In this document: piece after piece, positions 41,533-49,556 of the stretch | Layout: each line of letters starts with the position of its first letter | How positions within the stretch are numbered: the first letter of the stretch is position 1 | NCBI GenBank assembly: GCA_963717125.1 | Contig: CAVQVG010000002.1 | Coordinates: 156,685 to 220,684, forward strand | Reading direction: 5' to 3' | Origin: RYN-230 sp963717125 | GTDB taxonomy: Bacteria > Actinomycetota > Actinomycetes > Streptosporangiales > Streptosporangiaceae | DNA length: 64,000 bases | Position numbers and translations under genes: made by a program | The notes under the pieces: generated by a model | The model's database searches: none | What the model was told of the DNA's origin: nothing | What the model saw: the letters and a program-made list of their open reading frames with translations, nothing else

Positions 41533-43231
41533 CACAAAACCCCAGCTCAGAGCCGTTGACGCGGACCTGCGTCAGCGGCTCTAACGCGCAGAAGGAGCGG
41601 TTCCGCAGACCGCTTGCTGGCTGCTGTGGGCCATACGTGGGCCAGATTCGGTCAGTCCAAGGCACTGCTCGCGAAGCCCGCTGCTGACCATCTAATGCGC
41701 TCTGAGCTGCGGAAACGGTTAACGGCGAGCGCAGCGGGGAGGCGTGGGTGCGGGTACGCAGAGGCTGGCAGGCTGCCGCCCGGGCGCGTGAGTGTGGGCC
41801 AGGCACGGACATATGGCGGACAGGATCGGGGCGGTACCGGCGGTTCGCATAACCGCTTGCTGTCCGGCGATGTGCCTGGTTTGGTGGGTAGAGGGCGCGT
41901 TCGATCTGCCGGTTGGTGATGTCGCCCTGGCCGTCGATGCAGTGGGTGTAGACGGCGAGCAGCATGGTGATGCTGTGCCCGGCCCGTTGCGCGATCTGGG
42001 CCGGGGCGGTGCCGGCGTTCAGCCACAGGGACAGGGCGGCGTGCCGCAGGTCGTAGGGGCGGCGGGCGAGAGTGGTGGCAGCCGCCGCGGGCCCGAGGGC
42101 CAAGGTGCGGGCGGTGTGCCAGGTGCGGCCGTAGCTGCTTTCGCTCAGCGGGCCGCCGCGGGCACCGCGGAACAGGCAGCCATCAGGTGTGGTGCCGTAG
42201 CAGCGGTAGTGGTGGCGGAGCATGGCGACCAGGACGGGCGGGATGGGGACGATCCGGGCCGATCCCTCGGGCCGGTGCTTGAGGCCGCGCTGCTCATGGC
42301 TGGTGCCGTTGCCGGTCCACGCCTTGGCGGTGCGGGGCGCGGCCCGGGTCAGGGTCAGCATTCCCCAGCTGCGGGCGGGCAGGTGGCAGTCGGCCAGGCG
42401 CAAGGCGATGGCTTCTTCGGGGCGCAGCGCGCCGTAGTACAGGCAGCCGAAGAACGCCGCCAGAGCGGGACGGATCCGGGCCACGGCGGCGAGCAGGGCC
42501 TCGGCCTGCGCGTGGCTGGCTACGGTCTTCGGGTCTACGGCGGTGGCGGCCTTGGGGACTTGCCAGCTGACCTGGTCGGCCGGGTTGGAGTCCAGTAGCC
42601 CGGCCTCGACCGCGTAACCCAGCGCCCCGTGGAACACCGCGCGTTTGCGGGTGATGGTGTTCGCGGCGGCGCGGCTGCCATCCAGTCGCAAGGTCAGGGC
42701 ATCCAGCGCTGCCCGGAGCACTATCGGGTCGGCGAGCCGGACCAGCGGCAGTGACGCCTGCTCCGCCCACGTCAGCACACAGGCGGTCGTCTCGTCTGAG
42801 GTGGCAGCGCGGGCCGGGTTGAAGGCGTGCTGATACAAGGCCGTGCGCAACTGGGCGGCCGGCGGGCGCGCTCGTGTGGCCCGGGTCAGGGCAGGCGTGA
42901 CGGTGGCCAGCGCTTCGGCCACGCTGGCCCGTGAATGCGCGGCCAGGGCCGGCCACTTCATTGCCGCATAGGCTGCCGCGTGCTGGTACCAGGTCACGGT
43001 CACCGGTTCCGGCGCAGCCCACAGCACCGGCTCGCCGGTTTGCGGGTCGAACTCCAGGCCCTTGCGGGCGGCGCGGACCAGTTCCGCGCGGTAACTGTCA
43101 GCCAGGGCCCGGGTGATAAAGGACTTCGACCTGGCCCGGCCAGCAGCCCGCCAGCGGACCTCGAACGGACGGCGGCGCCCACGCCTGCGCCGGATCGCAT
43201 ACACGCTCACATCGAACCTGTTCATCGGCAC
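41504..43231 (-). CDS. Tyrosine recombinase, island integrase
   Basis: 575 residues from the ATG at 43231. Order: Arg-rich N-terminal arm-binding part, SAM-like core-binding domain (residues 80-200), catalytic domain with GALRPEEAIALRLADC (first Arg), YDLRHAALSLWLNAG (His-x-x-Arg block written LRHAA), GHSITMLLAVYTHCID (tyrosine). The functional end is probably near IERALYPPN; the last 100 residues are low quality and the final GFCVAGVGFEPT is just the complement of the tRNA T-arm. It lies at the attL side, reading toward the tRNA. Confidence 0.9.
   Translation of the reverse strand: MPMNRFDVSVYAIRRRRGRRRPFEVRWRAAGRARSKSFITRALADSYRAELVRAARKGLEFDPQTGEPVLWAAPEPVTVTWYQHAAAYAAMKWPALAAHSRASVAEALATVTPALTRATRARPPAAQLRTALYQHAFNPARAATSDETTACVLTWAEQASLPLVRLADPIVLRAALDALTLRLDGSRAAANTITRKRAVFHGALGYAVEAGLLDSNPADQVSWQVPKAATAVDPKTVASHAQAEALLAAVARIRPALAAFFGCLYYGALRPEEAIALRLADCHLPARSWGMLTLTRAAPRTAKAWTGNGTSHEQRGLKHRPEGSARIVPIPPVLVAMLRHHYRCYGTTPDGCLFRGARGGPLSESSYGRTWHTARTLALGPAAAATTLARRPYDLRHAALSLWLNAGTAPAQIAQRAGHSITMLLAVYTHCIDGQGDITNRQIERALYPPNQAHRRTASGYANRRYRPDPVRHMSVPGPHSRARAAACQPLRTRTHASPLRSPLTVSAAQSALDGQQRASRAVPWTDRIWPTYGPQQPASGLRNRSFCALEPLTQVRVNGSELGFCVAGVGFEPT
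41549..41582 (+). terminator. Hairpin downstream of tRNA-Tyr, island-derived
   Basis: AGAGCCGTTGACGC and GCGTCAGCGGCTCT pair over 14 positions (one G-T) around a six-base loop, 17 bases after the tRNA. It probably ends tRNA transcription in the occupied state. The likely original terminator is now beyond att site 3 at 58519-58567. Confidence 0.7.
41802..41823 (+). repeat. CGGAC direct-repeat motif, copy near attL
   Basis: CACGGACATATGGCGGACAG: two CGGAC elements 11 bases apart separated by ATATGG. It lies inside the 3' part of the integrase reading frame, about 270 bases from the tRNA. Related motifs occur at 47145-47165, 58365-58383 and 58616-58636. Confidence 0.6.
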
Positions 43232-43429
43232 CCCTTCCCTACTGCGGCAGGACCATGATCGCGGCCCTGTCGGCCGTTGGGGTCACGGGCTGCGCCGACT
43301 GCGCGGCCAGTACTGCACAGCCAACTCTCCGTCGGCCGTGCGGCAGCGGAACAGGGGCGACGGCTATAGCACAGGTGTCGGCTGTGGCGGTGCTCGGCAC
43401 TGCGGTGATGCGGGCTCTACACTGCGGGT

Positions 43430-43609
43430 ATGACTGAGGACACGCGCCCGGGTGACGAAACGGCTGAGCCCGAGAAGCGGCCTGCCTTGCCAAGGCATTT
43501 GTCTGCGCTGATCGGTTCCCTGCGGGGCCCGGCGGACCTGGGCCGCAATCACGACAAGTACCTGACCTACGCCGACCGTGAGGAGGCCGGCGGGGCTGCG
43601 TCAGCGTGA
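43430..43609 (+). CDS. VapB-like antitoxin
   Basis: 59 residues, ATG start; begins MTEDTRPGDETAEPEKR and ends with the likely toxin-wrapping segment (NHDKYLTYADREEAGG). The stop overlaps the GTG of the PIN-domain toxin by four bases, the standard arrangement of small antitoxin before toxin. The DNA-binding part is short and not clearly AbrB or RHH. Assigned from position and size. Confidence 0.65.
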   Translation: MTEDTRPGDETAEPEKRPALPRHLSALIGSLRGPADLGRNHDKYLTYADREEAGGAASA

Positions 43610-44040
43610 TCTTGTGCGACACGGGGCCGCTGGTCGCCGCGTTCAACGCCGCTGACCGAGACCACGGCCGCTGCGCCGGGTTCCTGCGGGAGAACTGGTC
43701 CCGCCTGGTCATCCCGTCGCTGGCCGTCACCGAGGTCTGCCACCTGCTCGCCGACCCGCAGCGTCGCGGACGCGCTGGCCTGGCGGCGGAGTTCTGCGCT
43801 GCGATCGCCGAAGACGAGTTGCGGGTGATCGAGGCGACTCCCCATGACTACGGCCGTATGGCTGAGTTGCTGACCACATACGCGTCACTGCGACTGCAGG
43901 TGGTCGATTCCTGCGTGATCGCCCTGGCCGAACGGCTCGACGTCCGCGAGGTCGCAGCCCTGGACCGCCGCGACTTCCTCGTTGTCGCACCCCGGCACCT
44001 GCGCAAGGGAGAGCGGCTCACCCTGCTGCCAGCCGACTGA
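43606..44040 (+). CDS. PIN-domain ribonuclease toxin (VapC type)
   Basis: 144 residues, GTG start. PIN-domain acidic residues are in place: ILCDTGPLVAAFNAADRDH (Asp near residue 5), VTEVCHLL (Glu), LQVVDSCVIALAERL (Asp), and AALDRRDFLVV. Likely a metal-dependent endoribonuclease held by the overlapping antitoxin. As island cargo it may stabilise the element. Confidence 0.88.
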   Translation: MILCDTGPLVAAFNAADRDHGRCAGFLRENWSRLVIPSLAVTEVCHLLADPQRRGRAGLAAEFCAAIAEDELRVIEATPHDYGRMAELLTTYASLRLQVVDSCVIALAERLDVREVAALDRRDFLVVAPRHLRKGERLTLLPAD

Positions 44041-44073
44041 TCCACTCTTTCTTTGAAAGGTGCCCTTGGGAAG

Positions 44074-44583
44074 TTAGAGGTTGTCTGGTGGAGGGAGCGA
44101 TCCCTGTGCGAGGAGGTTCGCGTACACGCATTCCAGTGCAGTGCTCAGTGGGTCCGGCAGGTCGCGGGGAATTCCACCGAAGAACAGCCGCTTGATCAGC
44201 TCGACATGACCTGGGGCGGCTCGTTCGAGGGCGGCGCGGTCCTCAGCGGTCAGGCGGACTTCGGTGGCTCGCCGGTCGGAGTCGGCAGTCACAAGTTCGA
44301 CCAGTCCTCGCCTGGCCATCCGCTTTGCGTGGTGGGACAGCCGGCTTCGTTCCCAGCCGATCTGGTTGGCGAGGGCGGTGACGGTTAGGCTCGCAGATTC
44401 GCTTGCGCCGAGCGCGGTGAGCACGTCCCAGTCAGCGAGGGACATGCCGCTGTCGGACTGCAGTTGCCGGTTGATCTCATAGACCAGCCGTAGCTGGACC
44501 TTGATGTGGGCCAGCCACGCCCGTTGTTGCTCCTCGTCGAGCCATCCCGTGACCGGCTCGGATGCGGGCCGCTTACGGGGCAT
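44074..44583 (-). CDS. MarR-family regulator
   Basis: 169 residues with the MarR winged-helix layout: DSGMSLADWDVLTALGASE near 44-62, recognition helix QIGWERSRLSHHAKRMARRG near 74-93, and the wing VTADSDRRATEVRLT. It is divergent from the SDR gene, with a 16-bp inverted repeat in the shared region, so it probably represses that gene and perhaps the nearby quinone-reductase-like gene. Confidence 0.9.
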   Translation of the reverse strand: MPRKRPASEPVTGWLDEEQQRAWLAHIKVQLRLVYEINRQLQSDSGMSLADWDVLTALGASESASLTVTALANQIGWERSRLSHHAKRMARRGLVELVTADSDRRATEVRLTAEDRAALERAAPGHVELIKRLFFGGIPRDLPDPLSTALECVYANLLAQGSLPPPDNL

Positions 44584-44683
44584 CAGGTGCAGGCCTTCCT
44601 CGGTCTAGCCGTCATCGGCACGTTTGCTCATTCTCAACCACCGGCGTGGTAGCCGGAATATCGCGGGTCCACCCCAAGCTTAT

Positions 44684-44699
44684 ACGTGACATGTCATGT
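44684..44699. promoter_or_regulatory. Candidate MarR operator
   Basis: ACGTGACATGTCATGT: a perfect TGACATGTCA core extended to 7 of 8 matched positions per arm, 25 bases before the SDR start and 101 bases from the marR start. MarR proteins bind 16-20-bp palindromes of this kind. No other palindrome of similar quality is in the divergent gap. Confidence 0.6.
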
Positions 44700-44723
44700 A
44701 ATATGCGAGGACGGAGGAAAACG

Positions 44724-45473
44724 ATGAATCAGCTTGAAGGCAAGACAGCCCTCGTGACCGGCGGCACGTCCGGGATCGGGCTCGCGACGGCCCAGCGCTT
44801 CGCCGAGGAGGGCGCCTACGTATTTGTCACCGGCCGCCGCCAAGCCGAGCTCGATCAGGCGGTCACGTCGATCGGCCATGGCGTGGTCGGGGTCCGAGGC
44901 GACGTGTCCGACCCGGACGATCTCGATGCGATCTACGCCGAGATCGCTCAACGCGGTCGCGGCTTGGACGTGCTGTTCGCCAATGCCGGTGGTGGGTCGT
45001 TCGCGACGCTCGAGGATTTGGACGCCGCGCACTTCGACCAGACTTTCGCCGTCAATGTCCGGGGCACGGTGTTTACCGTGCAAAAGGCTCTACCACTGCT
45101 GAACGAGGGCGCCTCGGTCATCCTGTCCGGTTCGACTGCCGCCACCAGCGGCACTCCCGCCTTCGGCGTCTACGCCGCAACTAAGGCCGCTATCCGATCG
45201 TTCGGACGGACGTGGGCGGTGGAACTGGCCGGCCGAAGCGTACGGGTCAACGTAATCGTGCCCGGCCCAACCGAGACCACCGGCTTGCGCGACCTGGCCG
45301 GCGACGCAGCCCTGGCCGACGGACTCATCGCCCAACTGGGTAGCGGACTGCCGCTGGGACGAGTCGCCCGCCCCAACGAGATCGCCAACGCCGTTCTGTT
45401 TCTCGCCTCCGACCAGAGCAGCTTCGTCACGGGCAGCGAACTCTTCGCCGACGGCGGCGAAGAACAGCAGTGA
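44724..45473 (+). CDS. Short-chain dehydrogenase/reductase
   Basis: 249 residues from the ATG at 44724, preceded by GGAGGAAA. Classical SDR: cofactor motif TGGTSGIG near residues 12-19, NAG block (FANAGGGSF), catalytic Ser in ILSGSTAA and YxxxK as YAATKAA. An Arg-rich turn (TGRRQAE) suggests NADP(H). Substrate unknown. Cargo of island segment 1 under the divergent MarR gene. Confidence 0.92.
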   Translation: MNQLEGKTALVTGGTSGIGLATAQRFAEEGAYVFVTGRRQAELDQAVTSIGHGVVGVRGDVSDPDDLDAIYAEIAQRGRGLDVLFANAGGGSFATLEDLDAAHFDQTFAVNVRGTVFTVQKALPLLNEGASVILSGSTAATSGTPAFGVYAATKAAIRSFGRTWAVELAGRSVRVNVIVPGPTETTGLRDLAGDAALADGLIAQLGSGLPLGRVARPNEIANAVLFLASDQSSFVTGSELFADGGEEQQ

Positions 45474-45547
45474 TCGCGGGCGCGGGCACCTGCGCGAGCG
45501 CTCGTCGGATGTCGAAAGGAATGCGGTGCGATGAGGGAAGTTGCCGC

Positions 45548-45795
45548 GCGGTCCTGGGCGCCGCCGCGCGCCGAGCCGCATACGACTCCGTTCGCGCACT
45601 CACCGCGCGAGAACTCCAGATCAACGAGCGGCCGCGGGGGTGACAAATAAGGAGATCACCGACAAGTTTTACCTGACTCGCCCGGACCGTCGGCGCACAC
45701 CTGCGTCCGGCTTTCCCGAAGCTCGGCAGTACGCACGGAAAACAGCTGCGAGACGCCATCAGCAAGCCACGGCAGCAGCGATCGACTAAGTGGTC
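45548..45795 (+). pseudogene. Decayed LuxR-type regulator, C-terminal HTH only
   Basis: Pieces of a LuxR helix-turn-helix occur in three frames: RALTARELQI, then AAGVTNKEITDKFYLT, then RTVGAHLRPAFPKLG followed by LRDAISKPRQQRST. At least two frameshifts separate them, and the N-terminal sensing part is absent. The remnant fills most of the 380-base gap between the SDR and MDR genes. It probably once regulated this cargo. Confidence 0.75.
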
Positions 45796-45853
45796 AACAC
45801 CGCTCCTAGGCATCCCGGAACATTCCGGCACGACCTTCCAGAAGGAGAACCTC

Positions 45854-46762
45854 ATGTCAAAGGCAGTTCTGCTCACCGATTTCGGGCCCCCAGGGGTACT
45901 TAAGCTCGGCGACATCAAGATCGGCGACCCGGGTCCAACCCAAATCCGCGTAGCTGTTCGCTTCGCCGGTGTCGGGCCCACGGATCTGGCGATCAGATCC
46001 GGGCACCTCCGCAATGTCTTCCCTGCGTCTGAGGGCGCGGTGCTCGGCTTCGAGGCTGCAGGGGTAGTAGATGCCGTCGGAAGCGCGGTCACCGATGTCT
46101 CGACCGGTGATGAGGTCGCGGTCTTCCTGCCCGGGCTCGGCGGCTACGCCGAACTCGCGCTGGCCGAGTACTGGGTACGCAAACCGCCATCGGTCGACTG
46201 GGATGCCGCCGCGGCGTTGCCGGCTTCTGGCGAAGCCGCGGTGCGCGTGCTCAATCTGCTGCGAGTAGCACGGGGTGAGACCCTGCTGATGCTTGGCGGC
46301 ACAGGTTCAGTTGGCACCATCGCCACCCAGCTCGCTGTCGCGCGCGGCATCCGGGTCGTCGCCGCAGTGCGACCCGATGACTTCGCCGTCGCCGAGAACC
46401 TCGGTGCGATCCCAGTCGAGTACGGCGAGCACCTAGCCGACGCAGTGCGCTCGGCCGTCGGACGAGTCGACGCGGTAATGGACGCAGCGCGCGCCAGTGA
46501 CCTCAAAACAGCGGCTGAACTTGCCGGCGGTCCCCAACGCGTCATCACGCTCACCAACCCGAGTGCCGAGCAGCTCGGCGCCACTATGTCCGGACCGATC
46601 CCGGCCAAGATCCCCGCGGCGCTGACCGAAGCGATGACACAACTGGCCGGCGGCAACCTGATACTGCGCCACCGAACCGTCAGGCCGCTCGCGGACGCTG
46701 CGGACGTCCACGCGCAACTGGAGACCGGGACCCTCCGCAGCAAAGCCCTGCTCGCGGTCTAA
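45854..46762 (+). CDS. Quinone-oxidoreductase-like MDR family protein
   Basis: 302 residues, ATG after GAAGGAGAA. Medium-chain dehydrogenase/reductase without zinc ligands: a GroES-like N-terminal domain (RFAGVGPTDLAIRSGH), AALPASGEAAVRVLNLL, then the nucleotide motif LMLGGTGSVGTIATQLA near residues 146-162 of the GGxGxVG type. NADPH-dependent quinone or enone reduction is the usual activity. Probably works with the SDR in one detoxification cargo set. Confidence 0.9.
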   Translation: MSKAVLLTDFGPPGVLKLGDIKIGDPGPTQIRVAVRFAGVGPTDLAIRSGHLRNVFPASEGAVLGFEAAGVVDAVGSAVTDVSTGDEVAVFLPGLGGYAELALAEYWVRKPPSVDWDAAAALPASGEAAVRVLNLLRVARGETLLMLGGTGSVGTIATQLAVARGIRVVAAVRPDDFAVAENLGAIPVEYGEHLADAVRSAVGRVDAVMDAARASDLKTAAELAGGPQRVITLTNPSAEQLGATMSGPIPAKIPAALTEAMTQLAGGNLILRHRTVRPLADAADVHAQLETGTLRSKALLAV

Positions 46763-46764
46763 CA

Positions 46765-47034
46765 CCCGGAGTTGGAGCCGCGCCCCGACCAGCGGCATTC
46801 GATCTCAACGACGAGGACGAGACCGGCTATGTCTGGACCTTCCTCGACAAGGCCCGCGACCCTGGCCAGATCACCCCGGGTGTCCTTGTCGTGGCCGGCG
46901 ACGAGGAAGCCGCCGCGGTGTGCCAGGTGGTCGACCTCGTGCCCCCAGGCGACGGCACGATCGTCCATCTCCGGCTCCTGCCCGGCCTGGTCAACGAGTA
47001 CCGTGCCCTAGTCGAGCGGGCACTCGCCAGCTGA
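46765..47034 (+). pseudogene. 5'-truncated small gene, unrecognised
   Basis: An open frame ending at TGA 47032-47034 encodes a well-formed protein piece (FDLNDEDETGYVWTFLDKAR, then GVLVVAGDEEAAAVCQVVDL and VHLRLLPGLVNEYRALVERA) but has no ATG or GTG in its frame before it runs into the end of the MDR gene. It looks like the C-terminal 80 residues of a gene whose start was lost at the junction. Confidence 0.55.
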
Positions 47035-47144
47035 GCCTGGGCACCCCGGCCAGCCCCAGTCTCCGCGAGGGATCGCGTCGGGTGCCAGAGCCGCGGACGC
47101 TGTCCGTGGATATCCGCGATTTCACCCGCCCGGGACCATGAGCG

Positions 47145-47165
47145 CACGGACATATGACGGACAGG
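47145..47165 (+). repeat. CGGAC direct-repeat motif inside segment 1
   Basis: GCACGGACATATGACGGACAGG: CGGAC-N6-CGGAC as near the two ends of the island. It falls between the truncated gene and the IS256 remnant, and the surrounding 40 bases resemble those at 41802, so it may mark an old internal junction. Confidence 0.5.
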
Positions 47166-47311
47166 CAAGATCGCGAAGCGGGTAGTTGAGTTGCGTCCGG
47201 CAAGGTGGTGTACTGACCGGCCCGGTTGATGGGCGTGGCGCAGACGTGTAAGGCGGCCACCGCGTGATCCTTTGGAAGACCTCTCACAGTGCTTCTGAAG
47301 GAGACATCACG

Positions 47312-48327
47312 GTGACCGCCCCTAGCAGTATCGACCCTGCCCGTTTCCTGCACGGCCAGCTGGAGTCCGCGTCGCCGGATCTGCTGCGCTCGATGCTGAC
47401 GACGTTCATCAACGCGCTCATGTCCGCCGAGGCCGACGCGGTCTGCGGGGCCCCGTACGGCCTGCCCGGCCCGGAGCGGGTCAACGTCCGCAACGGCTAC
47501 CGGCACCGCGACTTCGACACCCGCGCTGGCACCCTGGACGTGGCGATCCCGAAACTGCGGTCGGGCAGCTATTTCCCGGACTGGCTGCTGGAACGGCGCC
47601 GCCGGGCGGAAGCAGCGCTGACCAGCGTGGTGGCGACCTGCTACCTGCTCGGCGTCAGCACCCGGCGGATGGAAAAACTGGTCGAAACGCTCGGGATCAC
47701 CCGGCTGTCGCGGTCGCAGGTCAGCGAGATGGCCCGGGATCTGGATGAGCAGGTGGAGGCGTTCCGGACCCGGCCCCTGGACGCCGGCCCGTACACGTTC
47801 GTGGCCGCGGACGCGCTGGTGCTGAAGGTCCGCGAGGGCGGCCGCGTCGTGAACGTGCACGCCCTGCTCGCGGCCGGGGTGAACGCGGACGGGCACCGGA
47901 GATCCTCGGCCTGCAGGTCACCAGCGCCGAAGACGGCGCCGGATGGCTGGGGTTCTTCCGGGACCTGACCGCCCGCGGCCTGACCGGCGTCCAGCTCGTC
48001 ACCTCCGACGCCCACCGCGGCCTCGTGGAAGCCACCGGCGCCACCCTGCCCGGCGCTGCGTGACAGCGGTGCCGCACCCACTACGACGCGAACCTGATGT
48101 CAGCCACACCGAAGGCGTCCTGGCCCTGGGTCAAGACGTTGCTGCACTCGGTCTATGACCAGCCCGGCACCGCCTCCGTCCACGCCCAGTACGACCGGCT
48201 GGTCGATGCCATCTCCGAGAAGCTGCCCAAGGTCGCCGCGCACCTGGACACCGCCCGGCCCGATGTCCTGGCGTTCACCAGCTTCCCCAAGGAGATCTGG
48301 CGGCAGATCTGGAGCAACAACCCGCAA
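47312..48327 (+). pseudogene. IS256-family transposase, mutated and interrupted
   Basis: GTG at 47312. The first frame encodes a mutator-type transposase N-terminus (VNVRNGYRHRDFDTRAGTLD, AIPKLRSGSYFPDWLLERRR, YTFVAADALVLKVREGG). One G is missing near 47900, so the frame shifts before EILGLQVTSAEDGAGWLGFF. A TGA at 48061-48063 replaces the expected TGG in GAAWQRCRTHY. The gene stops at FPKEIWRQIWSNNPQ (48327), where the Tn554-like element begins. Confidence 0.85.
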
Positions 48328-48448
48328 GTTATCTGGAGCCCTCGAAGCGGTGTCCGGCATGTTGAGCACGAGGGGTTGAGGGCCGGGGATCTGCCTGGTG
48401 GACGTGGTTATCTACCGCTGTCCATCACGCGGATCTTCCGGAGGAATC

Positions 48449-49556
48449 ATGCTTGTTCAGCGGGTGCTGTCGCCCGCCTCGTCGCTTGAGTCGTGGACTG
48501 TGCTGGGAGCCGACGATCTCCCGGTGGCTGCGATTGAGCGTTACCTGGCCTATCTCACCGATATCGAACGCTCCCCGAACACGGTCAAGGCCTATGCCCA
48601 TGATCTGAAGGACTACTTCACCTTCCTGGACGGCTGCGGTCTGGACTGGCGCGAGGTGCGCCTGGAGGACATCGGTGAGTTCGTGGCCTGGCTGCGGCTG
48701 CCGCCGACTGGCCGGGACGGGCGGATCGCGATCCTCCCCTCGGTAGAACACCACGTGAGCGCGTCGAACGGTGAACCGGAAACTCTCAGCGCTCAGCGCG
48801 TTCTATCTGCATGCGGCCCGGAACGGGGTGGATCTGGGTGAGCTGCTGATCACCTGGGGCCCGGCCGGGCGGCGGGGCGGGTGGAAGCCGTTCTTGCACC
48901 ACATCAGCAAGGGCCAGCCAGCTGCCCGGCGCACGATCGCGCTGAAGACATCCCGCAAGCTCCCGCGAATCCTGACCGCTGATGAAGTCCAGACGATCCT
49001 GGATGCCTGCGGGCGGCTGCGGGACCGGTTGCTGTTCGCCGTGCTCTATGACACCGGGATGCGCATCGGCGAGGCGCTCGGGCTCCGGCACGAAGACATC
49101 GCCGCTGCTGAACGTGAGGTCACGGTGTTCCCCCGGCACAACGCCAACGGCGCACGAACCAAGTCGGCGAACACGCGCACTATCCCCGTCTCCGCAGAGC
49201 TGGTCCGGCTCTATGCCGACTACCTGCACGAGGAGTACGGCGATCTCGACTCCGACTACGTATTCGTCAACCTGTGGGGCCGCCCGCACGGCCGCCCGCT
49301 GGCCTATCCGGCGGTCTATGACCTGGTCTGCCGGCTGCGTCGCCAGACCGGCATCGATTTCGACCCGCACTGGTATCGGCACACCACTGCCACGCGCCTG
49401 CTCCGCGGCGGCGTCGCGATCGAGGTCGTGTCGGCGGTCCTCGGTCACGCTTCGATCACCACGACGCTGGAGGTCTATGGGCATTTGACCAGCGAGGACG
49501 CCCGCCGGGTACTTGAGGCGGCTGGCTGGTTCGCCGGGCGGCGGGTGTCGTGGTGA
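48449..49556 (+). pseudogene. TnpA-like tyrosine recombinase, frameshifted
   Basis: ATG at 48449 after GGAGG. Residues 1-106 form the SAM-like domain (IERYLAYLTDIERSPNTVKA, HDLKDYFTFLDGCGLDWREV). One extra A near 48768 (TCGAACGG for TCGACGG) shifts the frame; the second frame continues VNRKLSALSAFYLHAARNGV to the catalytic domain with YDTGMRIGEALGLRHEDI (Arg), HWYRHTTATRLLRGG (His-x-x-Arg), LGHASITTTLEVYGHLT (Tyr). Removing the base would give about 368 residues. Its end overlaps tnpB by seven bases. Confidence 0.82.

Noticed and set aside
41504..41535. Peptide ending VAGVGFEPT as a real integrase C-terminus (also at 52631 and 58479)
   Set aside because: It is the translated complement of the tRNA-Tyr T-arm and recurs wherever the att sequence occurs.
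43255..43437. 60-codon frame upstream of the VapB-like gene as an excisionase
   Set aside because: No basic or HTH character, overlaps the antitoxin start, and lacks a ribosome site.
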